Shown one piece after another: positions 22,701-35,674 of a stretch of DNA of 64,000 nucleotides. The DNA is from Cucumis sativus. Lineage: Eukaryota; Streptophyta; Magnoliopsida; Cucurbitales; Cucurbitaceae. Every line of letters starts with the position of its first letter. Position 1 is the first letter of the stretch. A program made the translations under genes and the position numbers. Location: contig NC_026656.2 in NCBI RefSeq assembly GCF_000004075.3, positions 434,001 through 498,000 on the forward strand, in the 5' to 3' direction. The notes beneath the pieces were generated by a model. It did no database searches, had not been told where the DNA came from, and saw only the letters and a program-made list of their open reading frames with translations.

Positions 22701-25700
22701 TGCAGGTTCCTTCATGATGAGATTTGGTGTATGTTAATACATATATCATTACTCTGTTTAATGTAGTTATCTTGTTTCTTTGAGCAGCATTTTCTACGGA
22801 ACGAACCTGTGGTTGGGATTGAGTATGAGGCCCAGCTTCAAAAAACTCTTCTACCTCGTTAGTGTTCTTTTTTCCTTGGTAAAATCTAATGATGTATTAT
22901 ATACTACAAACTTCAATTTCTCTGGCATATTACTTTTGCTCACAGATATATCAGCAACAGAAGTATCCAAGTATTCAGCCAAGTTAACATCATTGTGCAG
23001 CTGTGTCATCAAGATAATAGAGCCCCGTGCTTCTGCAACCATTGATGATTTAAAAAATGTTGTCATGAATATCACCTGTCTTGAGAAAGAGAGAGGCATT
23101 ACTCCTTGGGATGAAGAAAACATCCCCGAGGAAATTGTCAGTACCATGCCAAATCCAGGGTAATTTATAATTCCTATAACTTCTCTGCATTGTGTATGTT
23201 GAAACATTAAAATCTGAAGAGCCTTGGTTCCCACATCCTTACTGTTTTATGAAACTCAATAGAACTATGTTTGAATAACTATTGTTTGAAGTTCCCTTTT
23301 TTTCACGACAGCTAATGAAATGGTTAATCTTTCCAAGTCCATTAATAATGTTTTCAAGTTATTCAATAACATTAGATTTGTTTGATATTCAATGGTAGTT
23401 CATAAAAAGAATTTTAGGCAGAGACTAATACAAATTGAGTGAAAGGAGTCACTCGATTAAAAAAAAAAAGAAGAATATTGCATTTTATTCGTTTTGTTTA
23501 ATTTCTTGTGCCAAACTCCTCACTTCACTTTGTGAAGTTTTGCTAACTACACTGTTGTAATATTGTTTCAGGAATATTGTGCAGCAGAAAGAATATCCAA
23601 ATATTGGCGCTACTGAAATATTTCTATCCAATGGCATGCGAGTGTGCTACAAGTGTACAGACTTTCTTGATGATCAGGTGACTTGTTTATTTGATATTGT
23701 AATTTCTGCTGCTAGTTTTATTAGCTGTCAACCAATGAATCTTAATTTAATATTTGCTGATGACATCACATCCAATCTTGACATGAAAAAATTTCTTCCT
23801 AACACCCGAGGTGTAAAAAGATCGAGGAGTAATTCGCTTGCCCTATTTAGTTCAGAACATATATCATCTTAGAAGGTTATATCATGCTTGAAGAGATTGT
23901 GAAACATGAAAATCAGCATTCTGTTTTTACTTCTGTTCTTTCACAAATCTGTTAAAATTACTTCTCATATGCAATGGTCAATTAGATCTGAATAGGTCAT
24001 CTTCTAAGTTTCTCCACTACGTCTATATAACTTAATTTTATCTTAACAGGTAATATTTACAGGGTTCTCTTATGGGGCCTTATCTGAACTTCCAGAGAGA
24101 GAGTATAGTTCTTGCTCCATGGGTTCAACCATTGCTGGAGAAATTGGAGTGTTTGGTTATCGACCTTCTGTACTGATGGATATACTGGCCGGTAAGAGAG
24201 CGGAAGTTGGTACAAAGCTTGGAGCCTATATGAGAACCTTTTCCGGTGATTGTTCACCGTCGGATCTGGAAACTGCCCTGCAGGTTTGTTTCCTGTTTTC
24301 ACCAAATTAAGTAACTCCAGTTCTCCAATCTCCTTTACGTGTTATATAGCCTTTGAACGAAAGAACACAATAAAATATTCGTTCCAAAACAACATGGTAT
24401 GATTATGCATTATCCCCCTGGATTTCCTCTATCAGTGATTTGATGGTCTATACAACTTACTGTGCTTTCTTTTAACCTGATTTTCCAAGAAAAGCATTCG
24501 TGATGCTATTCTGTTTTTCCTTTATCATGTGGGTTTTGAAGTAATTGACCTAAGATGACGTTGTGCCTCCTGCTTGTGCATGGACGCGTCTCCAAGTCTT
24601 TTTCTTGATTTCAGTTCTGGGCCACCTGTTTCTTATTCCATTCTCACCGTTCTTTGTTTTTATGTTTATTGTTTGTCATGCATATGGCATACAGCTAATT
24701 GCAGTTTATGAGGTAGTCCCACTACTAATACCCTATATTATTGTCTAATGACTGTGATAATAATAAGTAAAAATAAAAATAAAAAAATAAAATAAAACTG
24801 CTTTAACGTGAACAAATAATCTTTTATGAAGGATTCAGTCAATGTTCAAGCAGCATACATAGATGTAATTTAATTTTAATGTACTTTCAGACATTGATTA
24901 TAAGGGTTTTTCCCATTATAGACCATTTCCTTACATTTTGTTTTACCCGCAGTGACCACATTCTGTTTCTCTGCAGCTTGTTTATCAATTATTCACGACA
25001 AATGTGATACCAGGGGAAGAGGATGTCAAAATTGTAATGCAAATGGCGGAAGAAGCTGTTCGTGCTCAGGAGAGGGATCCTTATACTGCATTTGCAAACC
25101 GTGTGAAGGAGCTTAATTATGGAAACTCCTACTTTTTTAGGGTATGCTCGTTATAATGCTTCTAAATTTATTATTACTATTACTACTACTACTACTACTT
25201 TTCCATAATCTAAACTTTTCATTTCTTATTCTAAAGCCAATTAGGTTAAGTGACCTTAAGAAAGTTAATCCACAAAGGGCCTGTGAATATTTCAACAAGT
25301 GTTTCAGAGATCCTTCCAATTTTACTGTTGTAGTTGTTGGGAATATTAATCCTTCAATAGCACTTCCTTTAATACAGCAGTATTTGGTAAGTGTAACTTT
25401 ACATTGTCTGCTTATGCACAGCAAAGCTACCTTGGTCGTCACTGATATTTAAGGTTTTGATTTCCTTGAGCAGGGTGGAATACCAAAACCTCCTGAACCT
25501 ATTATGAACTTCAATCGCGATGACCTAAAAGGCTTGCCATTCAAGTTTCCTACAAGCATAGTTCGGTATAGTGCAGTAGACCTTGTATTCAACTGAATGA
25601 TAATAGAAAAAGCATGTTTACCTAGTGCGTGATATTATTCATCAGGGGAGCGTAGTGAAAACAAAACTAAAAGAATTACGTCTCATTCTTTGTTTTTCAT

Positions 25701-28305
25701 CTGCTGGATTTCTTTTCTTTCTTTCTTTCCTCCATTCCTTCCTTCTGTGTTTACCTCCATATGTTGTTAGTTAATGTGTCGAGAATGAATTTGCATATTC
25801 TTTTCCGATTCATACATTTGTTACATTTGTTTGGGACTTCCCTTTCTTTAAGCATGTTTAATGTTCTTGCACTTTAGAGAAGTGGTATATAGCCCGATGG
25901 TTGAAGCCCAATGTTCAGTTCAGCTATGCTTTCCAGTGGAGCTTACTAATGGAACCATGGTATTTCTCTCTCTTTAATTGTCAATTGGAAGGGTAGACTG
26001 TAAATTAAGTGTCATGTTTGTACTTTTTCTTCATGATTCAGAATATAAAATCAGAAAAAAAATTGCAGGTTGAGGAAATTCATTACGTAGGGTTTTTGAG
26101 CAAATTGCTTGAGACTAGAATGATACAAGTTCTGCGTTTCAAGCATGGGCAGGTGTGTGTATTTTGGAAGTTTTCTGAGTATTTGTTTTCTGTTAATCAT
26201 TTGCTCATGGGTGCTTCTCTGTTCTAGATCTATTCTGCTGGTGTTTCAGTATTTCTTGGAGGTAACAAACCTTCAAGAATTGGTCCTGTTCGTGGTGATA
26301 TTAGCATAAACTTTTCTTGTGACCCAGAAATCTCATCGAAGCTGGTATATACATTATCACAATCAACCTTTTACTTTATTTCCATTAGCAAATTCAGCTG
26401 ACGCATTTTTGTGATCCTGAAATTTTAATAGGTTGATCTTGCATTGAATGAAATATTACGTCTTCAAGAAGAAGGGCCAACGGATCAAGATGTTTCATCT
26501 ATCCTAGAGATTGAACAGAGGGCTCATGAAAATGGACTGCAGGTTAGTTTTCGTTTATAAACGTACTTTTATTTCATGAAGAGTATCCTGCAAATAGTTT
26601 CACTTCAAAGATATCTTTAACACCTCTCCTCATCACTTGTTTTCCTCACATACGCACATACAATGTTCCAACCATCAAATTTTTAGCAACATCTCTTTTA
26701 GACTTCTTAGTATTTATTTTGTTAATGATTTATGGGGAGGGAAGCCTGGGTGCCACTGGCACATGTGGCATTCTCCAGTTGGAAAAAAACTTCGTCTTCA
26801 AATGAAAAAATATGTCTACTTGCTCATGCTTCAACGTGTTGTTTATGTTTACCCTTACCAAGAGTGCAGTCAGAAATCTTGTGATCCGTCGTGTTGTCGA
26901 CATCCATAAAGAATATGAGCTGGTTTTCAGTTGTTCGTAGTCTATATTTTACTGTTCTTGTACACGACCAGTTTACTGATTTCTGGTTTTCATTTCCAGG
27001 AGAATTATTACTGGCTGGACAGGATTTTACGCAGCTACCAGTCAAGGATATACTCGGGTGATGTTGGATCATCTTTTGAGGTTAGTGTCACTTAATGAGT
27101 TTTTCTCTCCACTTTTTTCTTCATCAATACATCAAGTTGTTTAAAATATCTAAGAAACGTGGCTTTCTCCACTTGTTATTTATTTATTTATTTATCAGTT
27201 AAGTTCTCAATGAAGCATTTGAGTTTTCTTGCAAAGTTATTTAAAAGATCTATGAAATGTGGCCATCAAATGTAAACATTATATCTATCTTAAGAATTAA
27301 GAAAACATGGTTAGTTTCACTTTCACCGGGCAATGCCTTGGAATGCTAACTGTATAGGTAAATATGAACTTTGATTTTCTCCGAAGAGAGATAAATTGGT
27401 ATCACTTTTTCCCATCATTTTTTGTAAATCGTTCTCATTTTAAAGCAGATTCAGGATGAGGGACGTTTGAATGTCAGAAATTCATTGACACCATTGACAG
27501 CACAGTTGGCACTACAGAGGATACTTCCATTTCCTTGCACAAAACAGTACACTGCAGTAATTCTATTGCCAGCATCCTATCGGTTCAGGAAACTGAAATC
27601 ATTCTTACGACTTGGTCTATCAAATCCTGGAAGAGACTCAAAGGTTAGTTTCATTCCAGTGCTTGTTATTCGCTGAGTTCATGTCATAACGCCATACGAT
27701 TCTTGTTGTGGCAGAAAACGCAGTGTTTGAAGAGTTTAGGCCATGTATCCATTTTGTTTTTTTTAAAATGTACTTGGTCTTATCACCATTCTTTTAGAGT
27801 GAATTTTCATTTTTTTGTATGGAAACATTTGAATTCATAGCATAGTCAAATTACGAAAACAAAAAAAAAAGTCTTCAAAATTTGGCTTAAAATGTAGGTG
27901 GTCATAGAATTTATAAGTTTCATTTTCAAAATCAAATGGCCGTCCAACAAACCTAAACCGTTGAACTTTCTATTTTGATTTGATATATGTACACAATCCT
28001 TTCGTATATCTAAATGAAAGTTTTGGCTTAAAACAAAACCTTTATGATTTCTTGATCTTGTACGCAATTATTAGAGCTTTCTGCCCTTCGTTGCAATCAC
28101 TGTTGTTTTTTTTCTTTTTTTTCCTTTTAAATCTTTGTGAAATTCCAACCTTAGCAGATACGTTTCACAATTTTTGTTGTATTACTTTCAAAGAATTACA
28201 TATAGGCGCTCTTTTTCTTTGGCTGAGCAGATTTTAGTCGGCCTAGCCAGTGTAGCAGTTTTGACTTTCAGCTTATGGAGATATTGGAGTACTAACAAAT
28301 CCTAG
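19745..28305 (+). CDS. PQQL: M16 zinc metalloprotease, PQQL-like (pitrilysin/insulinase family)
   Basis: Twenty-one coding exons encode 1,007 residues: 19745-19950, 21019-21265, 21344-21469, 21720-21857, 21954-22088, 22196-22453, 22568-22705, 22788-22857, 22946-23159, 23572-23677, 24050-24283, 24977-25141, 25237-25386, 25474-25565, 25878-25959, 26069-26152, 26228-26344, 26432-26542, 27000-27080, 27449-27643 and 28231-28305. All junctions are GT-AG and in frame. The inverted zinc motif HIVEH is at 82-86, and the third ligand is probably E162 in KERGAVMEE, 76 residues further on, so the protease looks catalytically complete. Repeated M16 domains follow, including GEIGVFGYRPSVLMDILAGK. The last exon encodes a hydrophobic span (ILVGLASVAVLTFSLWRYW), a probable single C-terminal membrane anchor. 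The match is to Arabidopsis At5g56730. Substrate and compartment are unknown; I see no strong transit peptide. Confidence 0.94.
20285..20760. other. Atypical low-AT block inside PQQL intron 1
   Basis: Intron 1 (19951-21018) has a middle section that is clearly less AT-rich than the rest and than other introns here. Frames on both strands are interrupted or short, and none looks like a family I know. It could be an old insertion or an exon-derived relic. No terminal repeats are evident. Confidence 0.4.
21475..21540 (+). repeat. Trinucleotide microsatellite (TTC/CAT)n in PQQL intron 3
   Basis: TTC-type units flank a run of about seven CAT units at 21501-21522, just after the exon 3 donor. Confidence 0.9.
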
Positions 28306-29490
28306 GTTAAATTCATTGCGCTTTGGGTTGTATCAAGTTACATTCTTCCCGTACATATTGTGATGAATTGTTGAGAATGAGGGACATCAACGGAGCTAAA
28401 ATTGTACAAATGGAGGTTCCAGATATCTTCGGCTAGAAGTGTAATTTACGGCATCACCATTCACCGCTGACTTAGAAGACACAAGAGCTGATATTATCCA
28501 ATATCTCTGTGGAAGAAATTATTGTAATAGATTGGAGAGGCAATGGCCAGACTCATAATTACCTGCAACATTTGGAGATTCTTTCAAGTTGGGGTCTTCA
28601 TTTGCTTCTTGTTTAACCCATTCATTTCTTCGACTGGAGGTTTCTCATCTGTCTTTACATTTGTTATAGATTTGGACATAGTTTGTTTTCTCTCATCTTT
28701 GTATTTCTACTTCTCTAGACTTTACCTAGTTACGGAGCTTTCCATAGAGATGCATCTTTACCTAGTTGAACCTGTTTAGATTGACAACCATTTGATCCTC
28801 TCTATTGTTGATTTTGTTTCACCTTTTCTTCCTTGATAAGTGAAAACAATAGTAGAAATGAGTATTTTTTTTTTAGAAATGGAGATGATTTGCTGTTGTT
28901 AGATAATAAAATATTAAAAAAAAAAAATTAACTCAAGTTGATTTCCTACCTACTAATAATTAGTTCAACCACGTATTTTATTTATCCTTCAAATTGATTT
29001 TTTAACTCAAGTTGATTTCCAAAAATATTGTACCTTTGTTTTGCAAATAAAACATGGCAGTGGATGTTAGAATGACTTAGCCAAACTCACTTCAGCCTGT
29101 CCAAATTATCTTTTTTGTTTTTTTAATCTAGTGTTTAACATTTTCAGATAGTGGTATCGTAATGTATATTCTTCTATTTGAGTTCAACACATGGAGAGTA
29201 GAAACTCGATATTATCCCAACAATAAATATTTGAAAGAAAAAAAAGTGTTACCTATACAGTTCTAAAATAGCTCTCTATTATAGTTATCAAAATTAAAAA
29301 GGGTGTTTTCAAATACTCTACAATCAATCAAAATATATATAAGATATAGTTATCAAAATTAAAAAGGGTATTTTCAAATAGTCTACAATCAATCAAAATA
29401 TATATGATATAATGAAAGACTTCTATCAAACGTAAAATCTGATTTTGAGCAGTTTTACAATTTTTAATCATTACCAAAATTTAAAATATG
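28306..29490. other. Intergenic, PQQL 3' region to eL31 promoter
   Basis: Holds the PQQL 3' UTR and AT-rich spacer with one short tandem duplication (listed separately). No gene is seen. Confidence 0.45.
29281..29410 (+). repeat. Two-copy tandem duplication, 65-bp unit
   Basis: Units beginning ATAGTTATCAAAATTAAAAA at 29281 and 29346 are nearly identical and end in AATCAATCAAAATATATAT. This looks like a simple recent duplication. Confidence 0.85.
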
Positions 29491-29496
29491 CTTAAA

Positions 29497-29667
29497 TGGG
29501 CCCATTTGGATTCATTCCCCCGACGCATTGTCACATTCATCGGTCCATCTGCAGGCCCAAATGGAGAAATTTTTATGTGGGCTTTTGCCAAACGAAATAT
29601 AGGCGGTTGGCCCAATAAGAAGCCCGCGATAATTTAAAACCTTATATAAATTCAGCATTAGGGTTTT
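29497..29667 (+). promoter_or_regulatory. eL31 promoter: site II, TATA and telo-box
   Basis: The palindrome TGGGCCCA is at 29497-29504, GGCCCA at 29609-29614, TATATAAA at 29643-29650 and TTAGGGTTTT at 29658-29667. This is the site II plus telo-box layout typical of plant ribosomal-protein genes. Confidence 0.65.
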
Positions 29668-29728
29668 CTCCTGCCCCTGAAGATCATCTCTTTCCTCGGA
29701 GGCCAATCTTCGCGTAGCTCAACTCCAG

Positions 29729-30022
29729 GTCTCTACTTGTCAACTCTCAATGTCTCTTCTCAATTATTAGTTCTGTACTTCGTTTTCCAATTCTTGAAGC
29801 TCTGAAATTTGGAAAAATCGTTAACATTTTTGCTTTTGATTACCGTTTTTGTTTTTGCATTGATCGCCTTACCCACTTCCTCACATTTCTATCATGTTTT
29901 ACTTATGAATCTTGTAATCAGATGGTGCATTCGGATTTCCTGCATCGTAGAATTTAGGATAGCCGAAATTTTTCTGATTATGTTTATTTATATTGATTGG
30001 CTTGATTGACTTACTGGTACAG
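29729..30022 (+). other. Probable 5'-UTR intron of eL31
   Basis: Donor CCAG|GTCTCT near 29729 and acceptor GGTACAG ending 30022 lie between the promoter and the ATG at 30045, with T-rich sequence between them. Confidence 0.55.
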
Positions 30023-30044
30023 GAGTTTCTGAAGAGCTTTAAAA

Positions 30045-31098
30045 ATGGTGGAGAAGACCAAAGGAAGGAAGGAGGAGGTAGTTAGCAGAGAGTATACTAT
30101 TAACCTCCACAAACGCCTCCATGGCTGGTACGTTCATTTAATCTACCTTTCGTATGTGTTTTTTGCTTTTTAATGTTGTTGTGTATGTTTTAACTTATTT
30201 TACGTAGTGTTCTTTATGCGGGAGGAGTAACCTCGTTTTAGTGGATTTTTTTACTTTATTTGGAAGTGCGTGCTATGAATTTAATGTTGCTTCATTTGTC
30301 ATAGAACAATGTAGATCGTTTAATATTGGTTTTACGTCAAATTTAGTTTTTACCGTCTATCGAACACTGTGGAAAATACCCCAGAGTCTATGTAGTTTGA
30401 TGTTTGGAATCTGTTCTTAATTGAAGCTGTATTCATTGTTAGGCAACGACCGTACTTAATTAACTGGCGTTTCATTTAGGTACTGACCGAGTAAGAACTC
30501 GAAACTAGTTTTGTGTACGAATAGCCAGAATAACCATAGTTTCGCATATAAACATGTATTTTTTTTTAATTTAGAAGTTCTAACCGGTGCCTGTGACTGG
30601 GCTTGGTTTGTTGCCATATATGGGCGCTGTTACTTTTACTGATATGTTGATTTTTGTTTATACGTTGATTTTTCTATGTAATAGACTATGATTGACGGTG
30701 TATAGTCATAGCCTCATACGTTCATCTCTACTCTATCTTCATAATTGTATGAGTAATGAGTAACCAAAAGAAGGTGTTGTGTAGTACTCATTAGCCCTTA
30801 CTGTTTGTGAATGAACAGCACGTTTAAGAAGAAGGCTCCCAAGGCCATCAAGGAGATCAGGAAGTTTGCTGAGAATGCCATGGGCACAAAGGATGTGAGA
30901 GTAGATGTGAAGCTGAACAAGCATATATGGAGCAGGGGAATCAGGAGTGTGCCCAGAAGAATCAGAGTTCGCATTGCTCGCAAGAGAAACGATGATGAAG
31001 ATGCCAAGGAAGAGTTGTACTCTCTCGTAACAGTTGCAGAAATCCCAGCAGAAGGACTGAAGGGACTTGGGACTAAAGTCATTGAGGAAGAGGATTGA
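30045..31098 (+). CDS. RPL31: 60S ribosomal protein eL31
   Basis: Two coding exons, 30045-30127 and 30819-31098, give 120 residues. The protein begins [20 protein letters not shown], continues [19 protein letters not shown] and ends TKVIEEED. It is the basic large-subunit protein eL31, located near the peptide exit tunnel. The junction TG|C restores a Cys codon. Length and sequence are normal for plants. The intron is 691 bp; I searched it for a box C/D pair like that in the eL28 intron and found none. Confidence 0.96.
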
Positions 31099-31930
31099 TT
31101 TGTCATCTGTTTTCGAGAAGAGGTGGTAAGATGAGATTAGGGTGTAGTTTTGATTTGTTGAATGAAAGAAGACTTGTCATGCTTAATTGTTGTGTTTGGA
31201 GATTTTTGTTTTAGTTAAAGTAACTTATACTATTAAGTTCACATGTTTTTGGGTTACATTAACCGATCTTGTTAGCTCTTCGGCAAATCTTATCCGTGTT
31301 ATGTAATTTAATCTGAAGACCAAGAGCATTTTTCCTTTTTATTGAACTAATGTTTTTTGTTTTCTCGAGCATGCGAAGGATTTTTATTTCCCGTTCTCAA
31401 AAAAGAGAGAATAAACAGTTTATCTCCAATCGGGTTAGGGAGGAAGATGATAATTACAACTATTCTTCATGAGAGAGAGAGTAAATTCTTGTTTCCATTG
31501 CAACTATCAAATTTCCACTCATTCTTTTTTATAAATGCACTCTATGGTTGAGCATCGGCCAGTTGATGTTGGTCTCCACTACCAATGTGTTGTTTTTCCT
31601 TCCAACATCATGAATCGTGAATAACGCAATGCATGCTTTTGATGGATGTATGTATATGGCCTCCTCCCATATATTCACTCTTTTTCTATTGAACTTTTTT
31701 TTTTTTTACGTAACCCCTCAACTATTTTTATGCATCACTTGATGGGAAATTTTAAAAAATGAACAGTATTGAATATTTTGTTGGCACATTTATATTGAGA
31801 TTTAACATCCATGGAGATGTAACCTCTGTGAGTTATTGCTTAGATAAATCTACACAGCAAAGACAACAATATATCCATATAATAGAAGCAAAATAGAGTG
31901 TGGAATGTTTGAAGTTTTTTACCAAAAGAA
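31099..31930. other. Intergenic, eL31 3' region
   Basis: Contains the eL31 3' UTR followed by AT-rich DNA. No gene is seen. Confidence 0.4.
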
Positions 31931-31934
31931 ATAT

Positions 31935-32720
31935 TCTAGCGTCAAAACTGATCTTCGATGTTTTTTATATGTTTTTGTCGTGCACCTTTTGAGTTCAATG
32001 AATGTGCACTAATAAGTGAGATTGTATCTTTAGAATAGTTTATAGCACAAGAAAATGAGGTAAATGTTGTGAGATTGTATCTTTATAACAGTTAATAGCA
32101 CAAGAAAATGAGCTAAATGTTGTAACTGGCTCCTTAGTGGTAGACCAAGGTGACACCCAAAACGTTTGAAAAATGGTATAACTTACAAAAAATAAAAAAA
32201 CATCCAATTTTGACTAATATCAGACGTCCAAAAGATTTACATCTAACTATTATATGATTTTTTTTAGAAAATTTGAAGTTTCTTCTCACAAAATTGATTG
32301 GTGAAGTTCTATACTCCGTTTTTATTTTTTGTGTCAAAACTAGTTCTCCGTTTTTATTTTTTGTGTCAAAACTAGTTCTTTATTGTTTTTTATATGCTTT
32401 TATCCTACACATCTTTAGTCCAATGTTTGGATTTGATGAGTAGACTCATTTTTGTATGGTCTAGTACACGGAAATAATTAGAGTTGCAATTGGTGCTCCT
32501 TAGTGGTAGGTAAGGTGACACCTAAAATATCCCTAAATTTTATATATAACTAGTAAGTCGTCTCATTTTATTGAAGTTGATTTTTTTCTTAAAAAAATAA
32601 AATAGTGATGCTCTAAACTCTATGTTTTGTTTATGCATCAAAATTAGTCGTCCAACTGTTTTTCTTTATTTGTTTTGTCTCGCACCTCTTTGTTTCCATG
32701 ATGGCCATAAAATAGTTGTG
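31935..32720 (+). repeat. Degenerate repeat family, three diverged copies plus local duplications
   Basis: Three related segments begin near 31935, 32330 and 32636. They share a core like GTCAAAACTNGTTC, then TTTTTATATGYTTTTRTC and a CACCTCTTT-like word. The first two continue to CTCCTTAGTGGTAG and AAGGTGACACC (near 32130 and 32490). Inside are a 53-bp duplication (32016-32121) and a duplication of about 31 bp (32315-32377). This looks like an old nested repeat; the family is not recognised. Confidence 0.6.
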
Positions 32721-32861
32721 AAATCTAATGAGATGAAACACATGACACAAATTAAAGAGTACAAGTTAACACTAAAAGAGATTTGTAGTTGTAATCTTAT
32801 TTTATTATTAGAATCATTTTAAATAAATAAAAACAAAATTTTGTTTGAGTTAAGAGAGATT

Positions 32862-32945
32862 TGGGCCAATCTCATATTGGATGGGCCGCCCACGTTAACT
32901 AACCCACTACTATATATATATGTTGGTCCTATACCCTAACCCTAA
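32862..32945 (+). promoter_or_regulatory. eS30 promoter: site II pair, TATA and double telo-box
   Basis: TGGGCC occurs at 32862-32867 and 32882-32887, a TATATATATA run at 32911-32920, and ACCCTAACCCTAA at 32933-32945, a doubled telo-box core. The arrangement mirrors the eL31 promoter. Confidence 0.65.
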
Positions 32946-33018
32946 TCTTTGCCAATTTGCGTTCTTAGTTTCTAGGAAACGAAGCCGACAAGTCAGTCCA
33001 CCGCTTATCAGATTCGCC

Positions 33019-33396
<378 letters not shown>

Positions 33397-35674
33397 GAGA
33401 CTCGAGAATTCGGCTGAACAGCCAATTTTTTTTCATGTTATTTGGAGATATTTTATACTTTCTTTAGTTCTTTTTTGATGTGGTTAAGCTGACAATTTAT
33501 CTTGACGATGATAGTATTATTTCTTTAAGAAGTTATCTGTTTCATCATTTGATAATTGGCTTATGTTTTAGCAATCTGAGTTTTGTTCTGTTGTTTCGGT
33601 AGAAATTATTACTGGGAAACTGCTTTTGGAATCGTGTCCTTGAAGTGGGATATAGGATCAGTTAGAATTGATCTATTTCTCGTTATTAGGAGGTGAATTT
33701 GAAATTATTTGTATTTTAGAGTCAATTCCGACCACTCCTAGACAAGAACTCTGAGACGCAGGTGTAGCCGACTTAGTTTAAGGAACTCCACCGCTGAAAA
33801 CTTCCTTTTTGGTGCTTTGAAGCATTGATTCGATTAATTCTCCCACCATTTTCTAGTTGTATAAGAGGTGCTGTTAAGTGGTCCGTTTGAGGGGGTGGAC
33901 AAGGTTATTGCTATCATAGACCTTAGTTCATCATTCTTAGGATTCTTCGTTATTTTGTCATTATATTTGTACATACAGGGATTGAACGCTTGAATCGTAA
34001 TTGTTTGTACATTCATGCATTCATTCATTCTGAAGAACTATTCTTGGTCGTAGTTGTGAACCAATTAGTTGTTGGGGATTGAAGAAGAAAGTGTTTTAAA
34101 CCCTTGGACAATAACCCCATTGTATGTTCTCAGAAACAATATTTGGGTCTAGTGGTTGAAGTCTATATTTTCTTATGATATTTTCTCATAAGTAATTATA
34201 GGCTATAGTTCATCCGCAGGTTGCTTTTTCTTTTTTATTCCCTATCTTACAGTTCATCTTGGCCCTCGTTAATAACCATGTTTTAACTTCATACTACGAT
34301 CTTAACGACTCATTTATACCATTGGTGTTTTTGTTTTTATTAATGTTTTGGGTGCTTCTTAGTCAACCAAAGATTTATCCCACATTTATTAGGCAAAACA
34401 TGAATCCATAGTCTAAAGAAGTTAAGAGCAAAAGCATCAAAAGAAGCCGCTAGATGGCTAATTTGGACACTAAATAGAGAGAGGCATGTGTAGCTTATTT
34501 TCTTTTTCTCTAGACATTTCCAACGAGATCCCACACTTATGGTCCCCATGTATTTGGGATCTATAAAGGTCAGAGAAAAGGAAAAAGATTTAGATGTTAT
34601 TAGATGTTAGATTTTCAAGTCTTTTTCAAACTTGCCAAAATATGGCTATATTTTTGTAGGCTATCATATCATTTGCCATTTTACAAATGTTTTGGGTGCC
34701 TCTTTAATCAACCACTGAAGCATCAATCTAGACTTATGCAAAAATACAATCTCTTTTATACTGTTGGATATTAGATAATAAATTTTAATTAATAGAAGGG
34801 CCAAATTGCAAACTCAAAACAACAACTAAGTCTAGGATTTTACCAGTCAATTTTATTTTTTGGACAAAACTTCAACGTTCTTTGAATTGAAATTGTGTAC
34901 CTTTAGATAACGTCAGAGAGATGAGATATATGATCAAGTGATAAAATGTTTTCTATTTCAACTACAGTAAGTTTTCAAAGTTCCAATTTTTAAAATTTAT
35001 CAAGAATCTAAAAAAATGAGAAAACAAAAATCGAAGCGAACATTTAAAAAATAGAAGTTTTTCTTTTTTTCATTTAGATTATTTTCTTACTCTCAAATGA
35101 ATATTCAAATTTCAGTATGATTTTCTTGATTAAAAATAGTTGCAAAAGACCACTTATCGGCTACTTCTACTTCGTTTAGATACTTAATTTCAATCCTTGA
35201 AAGTTTCAAAATTCATGTTTTTTTCTTTTTGTCGTTAAAAACAAACAAGTTGTAGAAAACGAATTAGGAGCTCATGAATTGAATAATTACACATAACAAG
35301 ATTTTTAAATATATAAGAATGACGCGTTCTTATATATTTGCCAAAGGGGTGAAGAGTTTGATTGGAAGTTTTAAGAAAAAGATGACACGTTCCGCAAAAT
35401 GGAAAGTATATAAATAAAAATGTTTCAATCACAATTCCAATCATTTAGTCAACTTTATATACACTGTCTCGCTTCAAGGAATACTAATAATTCGTATAAA
35501 ATTTTAAACACTCATACCAAGGATTTCTTTGGATGATGATGCACACAATCATGTCGTGATCCCCATTTTACCTGGCCAATTACCAATCAAAACTCCGTTA
35601 CAACAAACACAACTTGCCTTTTTCTATTAGTGTGGAACTCAAATAAAAAAAAAAAAAAAAAAAAAAAAACCTGT
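33397..35674. other. Convergent intergenic region, eS30 to SNF7
   Basis: Both neighbouring genes end toward this region. Words like GTTTTGGGTGCNTCTT followed by TCAACCA recur at 34345 and 34688 and resemble the reverse complement of the repeat at 31.9-32.5 kb, so old repeat copies may lie here. No gene is seen. Confidence 0.4.
35645..35669 (+). repeat. A25 homopolymer just past the SNF7 stop codon
   Basis: Twenty-five A residues on the plus strand, so the SNF7 mRNA has a U tract starting 5 nt after its stop codon. The length is prone to variation and assembly error. Confidence 0.9.

Noticed and set aside
33497-33590. Possible box C/D pair downstream of eS30 (GATGATAG ... CTGAG)
   Set aside because: Box C has the wrong register, the ends do not pair, and there is no second copy or recognised guide.
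34340-34549. 69-residue minus-strand frame between eS30 and SNF7
   Set aside because: Overlaps repeat-like words and has no domain or conserved start context.
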